Assembly: GCA_036346205.1 (NCBI GenBank)
Contig: JARFJB010001817.1
Coordinates: 1,044,001 to 1,108,000, forward strand
Length of the DNA: 64,000 bases
Reading direction: 5' to 3'
Source: Vesta saturnalis
Taxonomy: Eukaryota; Arthropoda; Insecta; Coleoptera; Lampyridae
Shown: positions 11,718 through 22,490 of the stretch, piece after piece
Layout: every line of letters begins with the position of its first letter
How positions within the stretch are numbered: the first letter of the stretch is position 1
Position numbers and translations under genes: made by a program
Notes under the pieces: model-generated
Told to the model about the DNA's origin: nothing
Databases searched by the model: none
Seen by the model: the letters and a program-made list of their open reading frames with translations, nothing else

Positions 11718-11923
11718 GTAACAAACAAAATACACCCCCCCACCACACAAAATTAAAAAACACCGAACGCGCTTCGATAGCTACAGTATCATCATCAGTG
11801 GTTGACTAGGGCAGACTAGTCTTTAGTCCGCCCTATTCGACCGCTGATGATGATAGCGTAGCTATCGAAACGTGTTCGGTATTTTTTAATTTTGTGTGGT
11901 ACGTGGGTGTATTTTGTTTGTTA
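11718..11923. mobile_element. Palindromic insertion with head-to-head hammerhead sequences
   Basis: The left arm from aacaaacaaaatacaccc and the right arm ending gggtgtattttgtttgtt are inverted copies over roughly 100 bases each, with only scattered differences. The insert interrupts the piggyBac transposase between the 'VDQSDMFISL' and 'FWHFLDLSIV' blocks. Each arm carries a hammerhead-type core pointing outward. It resembles two inverted terminal segments of a Penelope-like element, an inference from the ribozyme motif. Confidence 0.7.
11840..11880 (+). ncRNA. Hammerhead ribozyme candidate, minimal type
   Basis: All core parts are present in order: helix I strand ACCG (11840-11843), box CTGATGA (11844-11850), helix II GATAGC-GTA-GCTATC (11852-11866, six perfect pairs), box GAAA (11867-11870), a one-pair helix III C-GT-G (11871-11874), then TT and helix I partner CGGT (11877-11880). 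The predicted cleavage is after T11876 (GUU triplet). Very short helix III is what is known for Penelope-type hammerheads. The opposite arm (11764-11806, minus strand) carries the same fold with GAAG in place of GAAA and is probably dead. Confidence 0.6.
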
Positions 11924-13381
11924 ATGAAATAAACATATCTGACTGATCAACATATCCCATGTGCATATTGTACTCTTTTACTAGCTTTAGACATGCAACG
12001 TCTTGCGGTGATCCATCCTTCTTTATTCTTGTAACGGTTTCCACATCATTTGGACTGAGAAAGTTGCTCAGAAATAAGACGGGCTTTTTGTCCATCCACC
12101 TCAAATACAGTAATCCCTCTGTACTTATTGCTCAGTCGGCAGTGCCCCTTTCAACCTTAGCATTACTTTTCACTATATCCTTTGGTTCGTCTTTCCGCTA
12201 CTTCCTTGTTATCCCACAAGCATGAATGTTTTCCTTGTACAGATCGCGTAGCAGTCCCACAGATGAAAAACAATTATCAAATTATACTTTGTGATGCTTT
12301 CCCACTAGCGCACCTGTTAGATCCTTGACCACTCTTGGGCCTAGCCCTTCCTCCACTCCATCTCATGTTTTTCCAGTATATATTTGAAATTGTGATACAA
12401 ATCCGGACTAGTCTGTCCGGATCCATATGTTGTAACCCCTCCTGATGAGCTTGAGAGGCATATACGGGCGAATTGCAATTCGTTCCTTAAATTTGACCAT
12501 GGACAATACTTTGATTTTCGCTTGGTTTGTAACAGTTGCCAAAAGTTTCTAATAATGTATCAAGAAGTGGTCGAAGTTTGTATAACTTGTCAAAACCTGC
12601 TTCGCCTTTTTTTTAGTTGAACAGAATTGTCATTGAGGTGCATGTTAGACAAGAGCCAACAGAACCGGTCTCGGGACGTAGAGGATGATATAAAAGGATC
12701 TCTCATTTGTAACTTGGCCGACCAGTAGTCATAAGATTTATACCAAAGAAACATTTGTTTTCCTCGGAATTAGTTGGCAAAAATCCTTCTCCAAATTGCT
12801 GTGTTGCATATAAATTTGTTTCATATGCTATTTTTTCGATAAGTTCCTTTGTAAATAAACAATATAATGTTTCTGTAGGCATATATTTTCAGATATATTA
12901 GGACCAGAATTATCAGTGAATGACTTATTTACTAAACTTGGATCTTTTGTCCATTCACACGGCTTCGACATCCGTTTTGTAACAAAATGAGAAAGCGGAA
13001 AGTCATCTTTACTTTCGAATTCTAAATCAGTGTTACTGATAGGATCATCAATGTTAAAATCAATAACTCGAAATTCTGCAAAATCGCTATCGTCAAGAGC
13101 GTCATCAAGATCTTTCAGAGCGAATACGAAACAAACTTACCAAAAATATAAATAATTTTTCACAAAAAGCGGCACTTATTAGGTTAGATCAGACACACGA
13201 TAAACAGCCGAAACAACACCATTCATATGCGAATAACGCGAACTATCAAATGCGTAAAACATTTCGAGCACATAGAACATGAGTGAGGGGGTCATTGCTC
13301 CATATAACGCGGAGTAGGCACATTTTCGAAGCAACTGAATTTGTTTTACCTTTGTGGGAACACATGGCAACAAAGGGTTAA

Positions 13382-13634
13382 ATTATATTATATGCCTTGA
13401 TTAATTTAGTCAGAAAGTTAAATTTATTTACATGATTCGATATTTGTTCAAATCTCTCATTAAGCGATATTAATACGGCAACCACAATGGGAATAAAGAA
13501 ATTTTGTATCGAGCCTTTGGATTAATCGGTGCATCACCCTCATTTTCATACGCGAACAATTTCTTTTTGCGTCTGCGTAAAGTGTTCGTCTTAAATTCGG
13601 GAACGATTTCTAAATCAGCCGATAATTTTGTTAC
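13382..13634 (-). pseudogene. hAT transposase middle fragment (element 1)
   Basis: Minus-strand frames read 'MVTKLSADLEIVPEFKTN', 'RRRKKKLFAYENEGDAPINP' and 'ARYKISLFPLWLPY', which fit the mid-region of the same hAT family as 10990-11380 (basic 'RRKK' stretch, then the 'RFKxxFF' helix). Together with 10990-11380 it frames the piggyBac insertion. The other side is cut by the poly(A) end of a non-LTR retrotransposon at about 13640. Confidence 0.6.
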
Positions 13635-13639
13635 CATAT

Positions 13640-14900
13640 ATTTTTATTTTTTTTTTATGATTGTGGACCTGAACAGGCTAAATTTGTCCTATCGTGCTAA
13701 AGCACTAGGAACACTTAGGAGGGTGGATAGAGGGATAATGAATTGCCAATAGATGCCTATGAACAGCTATCTTAAATTTTCTCATATCATAAGTGAGAGG
13801 AAAGCAGGAACTAGGAAGATCATTCCAGAGTTTAGAAGCCGTGTAGAAAAATGTGGATTGCGCCCGTTTGGTACGACAAGTGGAGATTTGTACAGCATAC
13901 TGATGATGTGAATGAGTGAACCGAGTGTTTCTCGCAAAGATAGCCCGAGATGGTATCAAAGAATATAATTCAACAGCACAATAGCCGTTGTAATAACGAT
14001 AATACAAAGAAATAACTGAAACCATCCTTCTATGCTCAAGGGACAGTATCAAAGAATATAATTCAACAGCACAATAGCCGTTGTAATAACGATAATACAA
14101 AGAAATAACTGAAACCATCCTTCTATGCTCAAGGGACAGTATATGAAAAGTTAAGGACGGGTCATTTATAAGCCTAATCGCTCTCTTTTGAATACGATCG
14201 ACGATATCGAGAGCGTATTGGGGAGCACTAACCCAGAAGTGAGAATTATATTTCAGATGAGGCCGAATTTGGGCCTTATTCAGCAGAAGAAGTTGTCGAG
14301 AGGTAAAGTACTGCTTAGATCTGTACAAAAGCCTATTTTACGAGCAGCTGTTTTGGTAACTGGCAGAAGATGGTTAATCCATGAGAGATTTGAAGATACA
14401 GTCATACCCAACAGAGCAATAGAGTCTGAAAACTTAAGAACTGGGCCATTCATCCTTACAATAGGAAATGATCGATCTTTTTTGGCGGACACAAGGCAAC
14501 ACTGAGTTTTGTTAGCATTAAATTTAACTAGATTATTGCTTCCCCATTCGAGAATACGTTGAATGTCTTTGTTGATTTAATTTGCCGTTTCAGATTTAAT
14601 TTCTTGATTTGACAGAGAAGGTGGATTATCACTATGAGTAGTCTGAGATGAACTACAGTGAAGAGTGATATCGTCAGCAAAGCAATGGATGGGGTTAGTT
14701 GTTGAAGAAAAGGTCATTTATGTACAGCAGAAAAGTGTAGGCGCTATAACGGATCCCTGTGGTACGCCCGCGTTAATGCTAACTTCTTTTGAAAAAAGCC
14801 ATTAACTACGACACGTATTCGTCTTTTATCAAGGAAACTAGAAACCCAGTTGATGAGCGGTATGCACGGTATACGGTTTTCCAAACAGGCTGCGTCGGAT
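13640..14900 (-). pseudogene. Non-LTR retrotransposon (Jockey-like), 5'-truncated reverse transcriptase
   Basis: On the minus strand, read from 14900 down: 'SFLDKRRIRVVVNGF', 'QGSVIAPTLF' near 14750, 'FADDITLHCSSS' near 14690-14650 (catalytic FADD), 'NLVKFNANKTQCCLVSAKKD', 'FSDSIALLGMTVSSNLSW', 'KAQIRPHLKYNSHFWVS' and 'YTASKLWNDLPSSCFPLTYD' near 13830. This is the finger-palm-thumb order of Jockey-type reverse transcriptases. The 3' end shows the tail sequence with A-rich run at about 13640-13660. The open frame 13705-14328 is long and fairly well kept, but includes an exact 93-bp duplication. The 5' half of the element is missing, as is usual for such insertions. Confidence 0.8.
13954..14139. 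repeat. Exact 93-bp tandem duplication inside the reverse transcriptase frame
   Basis: The segment starting tatcaaagaatataattcaa at 13954 is repeated from 14047 with no difference seen over 93 bases. Because 93 is a multiple of 3 the frame stays open and 31 residues are doubled. Confidence 0.95.
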
Positions 14901-16169
14901 TTCCCAGTGGAGGATAAAATTCAGGGTATTATCTTGTGGTAGAAGATGTACCTAAAACTCAATTAATTCGGACGGACGGTGGATACAGTAGACGAGGTCA
15001 CAGGTCCCCTTGGCAAACAATATTCCTTCACCAATGGTGGATAAAATTGAATAATTCTTGGTAAATTCGAACTTATGCGAATTTATTTTAATTTCAATGG
15101 TTACGGTTTAAATGGGGTGGTAATAAGTAGCAAAGTAACTTTTTACTACTTGTCAAAATAAATTTAACTAACTTCTAGATTCGATTACAGAGCAGGTATT
15201 TACTAAGTTCAATTATATTAATTAATCTCTTAACTACGCTTTACCTCATACTCGTTTACAAAATTGCAGTTTTCGATCTGAATAGTAGAACCAGTGAGAA
15301 CGAAAGATAAAATTTTTGGTAATGTCACTTACCTATATAGAGTACGACAGGTTAAAAGTGGGGACGGCTGGAAATTCCATCTCTTCAACGAGAGGCGGCA
15401 GCGTATTAAGCTGTTTTAATTAATATTAAATCAATCAACGAACTAGTATTTATTTCATCGTGCTAAAATTATTATTTGTGAAATAACAGAGCGATTGATA
15501 TAAAATTCGGCCAGTTTCTATTAACAAAAAATACTCATTCTATATAATGTTATAATTAATGATAATTAACACTTTTGTTCAGTTAGAACTTAAATTTACA
15601 GAAGTCAATTGCTTATTGCACACGTGTTAAACGGTTAGAATATTATTACAATAGTTTCTTTTACACAATGGGAACAAGATTACAATATTCCATTGTAGTT
15701 GGAATTCATAGAAATGATTGCAGGTTTAACTTTAATTATTTATGGCCAAAATATTAATCGACACTGCAATTTTCCTAAGAAATAAATTAATCACTTTTAA
15801 GACGGTGTTAATTATTACTTATTTTACTAATTTAAAACTCTCTTAATTAGATTGATCGGATTTTAAATTCTATTTGAATGCTTTGGTTTACTTATCTCTA
15901 CTAGATATTACTATACGTACTTTTCCATTTACAAGATACATTTTTAATATAAACTAAATTATTGCTTATTACATTTTAATTTCGGAATAACAAAAAAAAA
16001 AACTTGCAGTTATATTAACGATGTAATTATTTATAGTGCTTAATTCTGCTCTTATCAATATTCAATCGGTGCATAATTAATCAATTTACGAACCTAATTA
16101 TTGTTTGTTATTAGTGAAGTAAAAGGAAAAAAGTAATTTTCACAACATGAGAAAAATTTTCGTCTGATC
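14901..16169. other. No gene recognised
   Basis: Apart from continuing remnants of the retrotransposon near 14900, this AT-rich stretch shows no coding family. It may contain further hAT 5' sequence, which cannot be verified by eye. Confidence 0.4.
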
Positions 16170-16171
16170 TA

Positions 16172-17481
16172 TATTCTCGCTATAAAATAGCGAAACGGAA
16201 GCTTCCACAGAAGGAGCACGCATGTGCCAAACGCGAACGACCAACAGCTGTGTAGCGTGAAGCAATCTCTTTCGAAAGCAGCGCCTCCCGTGTCTGTAAA
16301 CAAACTAGTCTGACCGTGGCGTTCGATTGTATATGAATTGTTTTGTTTTGACGGAAAAATGATAAGTGTAATAATAGCGCAACGAATCGTCGCGAAATTT
16401 CACATGAAACCTCGAAAAAGCGCTACTGAAACTGATCTTTTATTAAAAGAAGTGTACGGCAATGAATGTTTATCACGTGCGCGACTCTTTGAGTGGTTTA
16501 AGCGTTTCCAACGTGGTCGAGAAGACGTTGAAGATGATTCACGCCCGGGTCGCCATACCACGTTAAAAACGGATGAAAATATTGAAACAGTGGGTAATCT
16601 AATTCGATCTGACCGTCGGTTAACTATTCGTGAGATTGATGAAACTGTAGTAATTGACAAAGAATGCGTAAGGCAAATTTTACATAACAATTTTAACATG
16701 TAAAAAGTGTGTGCGAAAACGGTACCTAAAATTCTCACGATTGAACAGAAAGAGAGGTCGCGAAAATGTTGTTTGTACTGACACTTTGAATACCATTGAA
16801 AATGACCCGAACTTTTTGATAACATGTGACGAATTTTGGTTTTTCACATATGGTCTTGAAACTAAGCGCCAATCCATTCATTGGAGGGGCCCAACTTCAC
16901 CGAGAGCTAGAAAATCTCCAATGATCAAATCAAGATTCGAAGCGATGATGATTGTTTTTTTCGATATTCATGGAATTGTGCACCTTCACGGGGTTCCAAA
17001 AGGTCACAATATTAACCAACATTACTACCTTGAGGTTCTTGCTCAACTCCGTGAAAGAATAAGAACAAAACGACTCGAATTGTGGAAGAACAAGTCCTGG
17101 GTTCGCCATCGAGACGACGCGCCGGCTCATTCTGCATTGTATGTCAAGACGTTTCTAGCCGAGTACAACATCCCAGTGTTAGACCATCCGCCTGATTCGC
17201 CAGACCTTGGACCATGCGATTTTTATCTGTTTCTCGAGGTAAAATCTGCATTAAACGGAACAAGATTTCAGTCCGTTGAAGTTGTGAAAGAAAAAGCGGT
17301 TCGCGCCCTGAAGGAGCTCACAGAAGAAGACTTCCAGCACTGTTTCGAACAATGGAAAATTCGGATGGAGCGTTGTAAGGATAGAGGAAGGGGGTGTATA
17401 TTGAGGTGATAATAACTAAAAATGTATAAATTCAAAATAAAATGGTTTGCAGCAATAGTCTCGTTATTTTAAACCCCATAC

Positions 17482-17482
<1 letters not shown>
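16172..17482 (+). mobile_element. mariner element, nearly full length
   Basis: The 1.3-kb length and the contained mariner transposase fit a full mariner. The left end (about 16172-16200: ctataaaatagcgaaac) and the inverted right end (about 17455-17482: gtttaaaataacgagac) look like decayed terminal inverted repeats. The right end runs directly into a (TA)n tract, consistent with a TA target. Confidence 0.65.
16338..17409 (+). pseudogene. mariner transposase (DD34D), frameshifted
   Basis: The N-terminal frame (16338-16703) carries the two helix-turn-helix modules ('YGNECLSRARLFEWFKRFQR', 'SDRRLTIREIDETVVIDKEC'). A stop at 16701 and a frameshift near 16760 separate it from the catalytic frame (16770-17409). 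Catalytic residues are visible: 'TCDEFWFF' (first D), 'RHRDDAPAHSA' (second D) and 'SPDLGPCDFYLF' (third D) with the mariner spacing of 34. The C-terminal 'ALKELTEEDFQHCFEQWKIR' is typical. Changes such as CDEFW where CDESW is usual also suggest inactivity. Needs two repairs to be read, so a fossil though a fairly young one. Confidence 0.85.

Positions 17483-17538
<56 letters not shown>
17483..17538. repeat. (TA)n microsatellite
   Basis: Uninterrupted TA dinucleotides abutting the right end of the mariner element. Confidence 0.95.
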
Positions 17539-17541
<3 letters not shown>

Positions 17542-17639
17542 AAGATTCTTCATTGGATTAACGCCTTCACTTAAGTTTATGCTTGGACGTTAAAGCATTT
17601 TACTTACTAGATCTATTCGACTTAGTATGTTATACCATA

Positions 17640-18480
17640 TGATTGTAGAACAAACACATTCAAAATCTTTAAGTTTCGGTGCTAAAGATTTAGTTTCTAA
17701 ATTTCACTCATGTTATTTCTTAATGGTCACAGTGCATCTACTTTTGATTCCCAACGAGTATCCGCTAATGGTTTCAGTGTTATTTGAATAAATCGTTTTA
17801 ATATTGCCCATCGTTTCGTTGATGCACTAAAGAAATTATAAATTTCTTGAACAAAGGAGAAAAAATTTATTGTATCTACGTTAACTTGGCGACATCACAA
17901 ATTACTAAGCTTAGAGAATAAGCTACGTATGGTGTATTATTTAAAACGTCTTTGCAATCCATTGTGTTTCCCCTTTATGTTCGTTTCATTATCGTAACCT
18001 TGTCCACGTAAGTTCTTTATATCTATATTTAAATCTTTTACTTTGTCTACTACAATTCTCCATATATATTTACCCTAAGTATCAGTAACTTCTATGAAAC
18101 CCAAAAATATTCTTCAACGGTAATTATATTATTTGTTTTATGAACAAACCGAACAATTAATGTCATTTGTTCTATTCTACTTATATCAGAACTATTATAA
18201 ATTATAATTAACAATTATTTTAACTGTAAAATTCTGTTACACTTGGACCCGTGCGTCTCGCCAGAAATACTGATTATTGATTAAAGTTGGAAGTAAATCA
18301 TGCACAACGCACGAATATTGTATAATGTGTAATTTCAGCAGGATTGTTTGTTATTCATTCAAAATAACAGCCAATATTTGTTGGTATAAGTATAATATTA
18401 ACTATAATACGTTTCATTTTCATTTCTGTTCTCCGACGTTGTATAATCTTTTCAACAAATGAGTTTCGTTGAGCCCCTTG
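17640..18480 (-). pseudogene. hAT transposase fragment (element 2), ZMYM1-like
   Basis: Minus-strand frames give, from high to low coordinates, 'VVDKVKDLNIDIKNLRGQGY' near 18050-17990, 'NIKGKHNGLQRRFK' near 17970-17930, 'EIYNFFSASTKRW' near 17850-17815 and 'PLADTRWESKVDAL' near 17770-17730. These are the 'RGQGYDNGANMxGxxxGxQ', 'FFSASTxRW' and 'DTRWESR' blocks of the DUF4371 hAT group. Many stops and frameshifts. No terminal repeats were found. Confidence 0.7.
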
Positions 18481-19256
18481 CCCACGGAACGGCTGAAATT
18501 CGTACTATGCAATATTTCAAGGGACGTCCCTGCAGTAACTGTACCATGCGACAACTGTATCGAGTTTTTTGGGTTTTATTACTACCACAATGGACTAAAG
18601 CACACATCTAATTGAAATTTTAAGATTGGCTTCTGTATTGGCTGGAAAACTTCTACAATAGCATCTACATTTAAAGCGTGTTTGCTTGTCCACTTGGTGC
18701 ATTCGAAAATGGCATTGCCACCGCGCATTCCAGTTACTCACCAATTTAAAACATCAAACATCCATGTTCTGTTTTTTAAAAGCCCTTTTGATGAATTATT
18801 GTAACAAACGTATTTCCAATTGGAAGTGGAACCATTAGTCTTAAAGATGCTATTGCATTAAACCAGCAACTATTTAGTTTAATAGATTGTATGGCATTAC
18901 ATCATTAGTTATTGACTGTTAATAGTTGGTTGTTATTTAATATATCGAAATCCACGAAAAAGGTGATAATAAATCAAGATAACATTATTGATCTTGTATT
19001 AGTTGTGATACTAATGGAGTAAACAAAATAATGTATTAAATAACGCTTCATTTGGGAAAAAAATGGCGTGACTTATTCGTTCATTCATTCACAAGCTTTT
19101 AGACAGAAACTCCGCCCTTCGTCAGGCGTTATTTAACGTGTCACAAATGATGAAAGTTTCAATTCTTATAAAATAATGTATTGACTGGTTCCTGTAATTA
19201 ACAATTAGTAGATGGTAGACTATTTTTATAAGGCATAATGCTGCAGTTAATTACAT
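18481..19256. other. No gene recognised; possible retroelement end
   Basis: At about 19094-19130 the minus strand reads gcctgacgaagggcggag, a string of the kind found at the ends of Penelope-like elements, but no coding part is attached. The rest shows nothing recognisable. Confidence 0.4.
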
Positions 19257-19257
19257 A

Positions 19258-19660
19258 TTGGGTTGGTGCATAACTTCATCGTTTTTTTTTATTTAACAAA
19301 AATCAATAATAAAAACAAAAAATATCAATCAACGAGATATTCTCCGGCATTATTTACGACGACCTCCTAACGTTCTGGAAGTTTTTGGATTCCCTACTTA
19401 TAAAAATTAGATGGTTTTGAAGCGAAGAACTCGTGGAGCTAATTTTGGAACTCAACGTCGTTGTTGAACGAAATCCCGCGCAGATTGTTTGACAGCGATC
19501 GAAACAGATGAAAATCGGATGGCGCATGATCAGGTGAGTACGCCGGATGCGCCAAAACTTCCCATCCGAAATCTTGGATGACCATTTTTGTGAGATTTGC
19601 CGTGTGAGGTCGAGCATTATCATGTTGCAAAATCACTTAATCTCGTTTTTCCGGCGCTAT
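19258..19660 (-). pseudogene. mariner remnant: transposase C-terminus and terminal repeat
   Basis: The minus-strand frame 19439-19636 reads 'ILQHDNARPHTANLTKM' (second catalytic D) and 'HPAYSPDHAPSDFHLFRSLS' (third D), then shifts frame through 'FFASKP' and 'KLPERW' to the C-terminus, a mariner pattern of another subfamily than the copy at 16 kb. The sequence ttgggttggtgcataacttc at 19258 is a mariner terminal inverted repeat next to a TA. The 5' two-thirds are missing, so this is a truncated copy. Confidence 0.8.
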
Positions 19661-19796
19661 CGCTGTTTGAAGTCGCCTATTTATGAGATTGACTAAATGA
19701 AATATGTATAACAAAAACCACATTTATTAATATTAGTATATATTTACATACAAAAATCAGTAATATCTATATATTATTTTACAATATGTAGTTTTA
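19661..19796. other. Short gene-free spacer
   Basis: AT-rich flank between the mariner remnant and the next element; nothing recognised. Confidence 0.6.
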
Positions 19797-20649
19797 CGGG
19801 GTGAGCAAATAAGAACGGCAGTCGGTCATATCTTCAGATCAGATTATAATACAGCTTTGGGGGAAAAAAAATTGTATAACAAAAGTGGCCTCGAGAAACA
19901 CCTGGAATTTATATAGAATTGTAAGCCCACCACTAGAGGGCGTAATTGAATACCAAAATTTTAAAAAGCCAAATTTTACAAAATTTGCCTAATTAAATGG
20001 TATTATAAATACGATAATCAAGTTCTACGAAAAATTCTCCGCACTTTTTGTTAAACAGGTTTTAGTCTATCTTTTCAAATAAGAGGTGGGGGAGAGTGGG
20101 AACCTAGTTATGAAAAAATGGCTCTAAGTCCGGTTCTGTTTAAACGATCTTCGCAAACTTACTCTTGTTGAAAAGAACTATTTTCCACCAATGTAAGTGT
20201 TATATACTCAACGCAACTTAATAAGTAACGTACAGATTAGAGGGCAGTATTTTTTTTAGAAATCTAGTTCTCTTTGGAAAATATTAAATGGAAGCACTCA
20301 GTTTTAACAATGAATTATGAAAGTAGACCAAATTAGTAACAAAATGGCGAAAACCGCATGTCGATACCTTGTTTCTATCCCGAGATATCTTAAGAAACGT
20401 GCAAACGGTGAACATTTGTTTTCAAACTTCAATTAGGCTGGTTAACTTTAACGGAAATCAACAACTTTAGTCTTGTTAGAAAGACCTTACATTGGTCTAT
20501 CTGCAATAGTTAATAATAATGTTGTCATACTAATCTTACCGTCCACGAAGAGCGCGTTATCTAGAAGGTAATCTTTGTTAACTTTTCGTTTGGCGTACCT
20601 ACAATTAAAAATAATTCAGACGTGAAATCCAGACTTAAATTTGGGAACT

Positions 20650-20756
20650 AATTATGGAAATAATTGAATGTAACTTAAAACCAAAGTCCCAAGTTCATTA
20701 AAGCAGTGTTTATTTGGGACTTTGGTTTTAAGTTACATTAAATTATTTCGATAATT
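20650..20756. repeat. Perfectly formed hairpin, ~43-bp arms
   Basis: The arm 20650-20692 (attatggaaataattgaatg onward) pairs with 20714-20756 with only a few mismatches around a ~21-base loop (core taacttaaaaccaaagtccc). It lies just inside the left terminal repeat of the 19797-23297 element. It could be a small fold-back insertion or yield small RNAs; there is no further evidence. Confidence 0.85.
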
Positions 20757-21140
20757 AAAAATAATTTTATTGTAAACGTAAATAAAAATGCCTCTTAATA
20801 TTTTCAGTTGACCGCGACCCCAAAACTAAACAAAAAAGGGTAGATGTAGGTAAATTTCGCTACATACAAATTGAAGTATCAGTAAAACTTGCTATTCCAT
20901 GTTTTTTATCAAACAATATATATTAGTAAGCAAATCTGAAAACAATTTAACCAATCTAACTATCAACAATTTAAAAAAATTACAACAAACAATTCTAAGA
21001 ATGTGATCAGTATCGCCCCAGATGTTCAATCTGTCGTCCATCATGTTCAATACAACATTCCAGTCTCTGGAGGGTAGATAAGACGGAAGTTTCAATTTCT
21101 GCCGCTAAAATGCTTTCTATTGCATTTCATATCCTTGCGA

Positions 21141-22490
21141 TCATGTCAGCTCTTGTTGTGGGTCTGTTGGCAAAGTTCTTTTAATTGCCCCCAACAAATA
21201 AAAATCTAAACACGTCAAGTCTGGGGATCTGGCTGGCCAGTGAAATAAACTTCCACGTCCTATCCATCTGTCACTATATGTTTGATTAAAAAAATTCCGA
21301 ACATACCTAGAGTAATGTGCCGGGCACCCATCATGTTGGAAAAACATATCACAACGAATTGCCAGTCGTACGTCTTCTAAAAGAAGTGGCAAATCGTTTG
21401 TTAAAAAGTCTAAATATCTTTCCCCATTAAGACTTTCATTAAAAAAATATGGTCCAATTATTTGTCTACCTAGAATGCCGCACCACACGTTTATAGACCA
21501 ACGACCCTAATGTTGAACCTCCAGCATGCATGTTATGGCGATTTACACTACCATCACTCCGAAATGTTCTGACCACATAATATGTAAAGTATTTCAGAAT
21601 TTTCTCATATCATTTTAATAGCCAGTCACAATAATCCAGCCTATTATTGAAATCTCCAGCATTTAAACCTTGATGTAGGACTATGTGATATGGGTGCAAT
21701 CTAAAATAAAAATATTTCGTTGCTAACAAGCGCAAAAAGTCTTCAAGTTTTTCGACTGGCCTCTCATTATTTTATACTTTTATTATTTGATACCAAAAAT
21801 ACAATTTTGGTAATAGTGATAATAATGATAATAATGATACAAATAAACGTGACCTTTTATTTTATGAGTGGTGAATATTGCTGAACAGGCGTAGCGTTAC
21901 AAGTAATATTATTATAGTGGATTTTCTAAATAAAATTTGTTTTTTAAGTAATTAGTAAACTGAACTTATTTGATGTTTTATTACTATAGCTCGACAAAAA
22001 ATGACAGACCACATTAAACACTCAATAAAGTAAACAGTTTATCACATATTAATTATGGCATAATGACCTTTACGTAGATATAATTGAAAAATTAAAAATA
22101 TGGAAATTATAGGTTGGTACTGGCTTTTAAGGATTGCGCGCGCGAAACATTAATAAAAGTTAATAAAATGTGTAGGTAGAAATTTATTTAAAAAAAAAGT
22201 AGTCACGAGTTCTCTTGAGATATTTAGAATTCTGGCTATATCTCGTGTGCTTACATGAGGGTTAAAATTTACATATGCCAAAACATTTGTTATATTGTCC
22301 TCTGTTCCACCTCTACCACGTCTTCGATACAACACTTCCTTGCGTAGTACGCAAACGTTGAGCGATTCAAAGAAATACTCTGTTGCTGTGATGTCTTCTG
22401 TTTGGGTACTGCTTCGCATAAACTCTGGAAGCAACAGTTGCATTTCTCATGCTCAGCCAACATGTCGAAAGCTACTTCATGTGTAGGAAT
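21141..22490 (-). pseudogene. DD41D-type transposase, decayed
   Basis: The N-terminal part (22490-22150) contains a helix-turn-helix 'ILAYVNFNPHVSTRDIARI'-like region ('VLAYVNFNPHVSTRDIARIL', 'ISRELV'). After about 0.4 kb of unrelated sequence the reading resumes near 21700 with 'HPYHIVLHQGLNAGDFNNRL' and 'YCDWLL', then 'VWCGILGRQIIGPYFFNESL', 'FFQHDGCPAHYSRYVRNFF' (second D) and 'GRGSLFHWPARSPDLTCLDF' (third D) at 21488-21190. The two catalytic D residues are separated by 41 residues. The first catalytic block is shifted out of frame. Inactive. Confidence 0.75.

Larger units (their letters stand above)
11543..13110 (-). pseudogene. piggyBac transposase, decayed
   Basis: Minus-strand blocks in order: 'MVKFKERIAIRPYMPLKLIR' near 12500-12440, 'FDNCFSSVGLLRDLYKENIH' near 12290-12225 (including a catalytic D in FDN), 'WMDKKPVLFLSNFLS' near 12098-12055, 'KLVKEYNMHMGYVDQSDM' near 11985-11935, then after an inserted palindrome 'FWHFLDLSIVNVFII' near 11680-11635. 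This is the order of the DDE_Tnp_1_7 domain in piggyBac transposases, which move elements by cut and paste at TTAA. Frame changes and stops show it is inactive. Family assignment is firm; N-terminal limit is uncertain. Confidence 0.75.
11385..13377 (-). mobile_element. piggyBac element inserted in hAT element 1
   Basis: Both ends show the piggyBac signature: TTAA-CCCTTTG at 11381-11391 and CAAAGGG-TTAA at 13371-13381, giving a TTAA target duplication and a 1993-bp element. The interior encodes a decayed piggyBac transposase on the minus strand and a ~206-bp palindromic insertion (11718-11923). Confidence 0.85.

Noticed and set aside
19094..19130. Hammerhead call at gcctgacgaagggcggag
   Set aside because: The core would need CTGATGA and GAAA; only CTGACGA-like and TTTCTG strings are present and no helix II closes.
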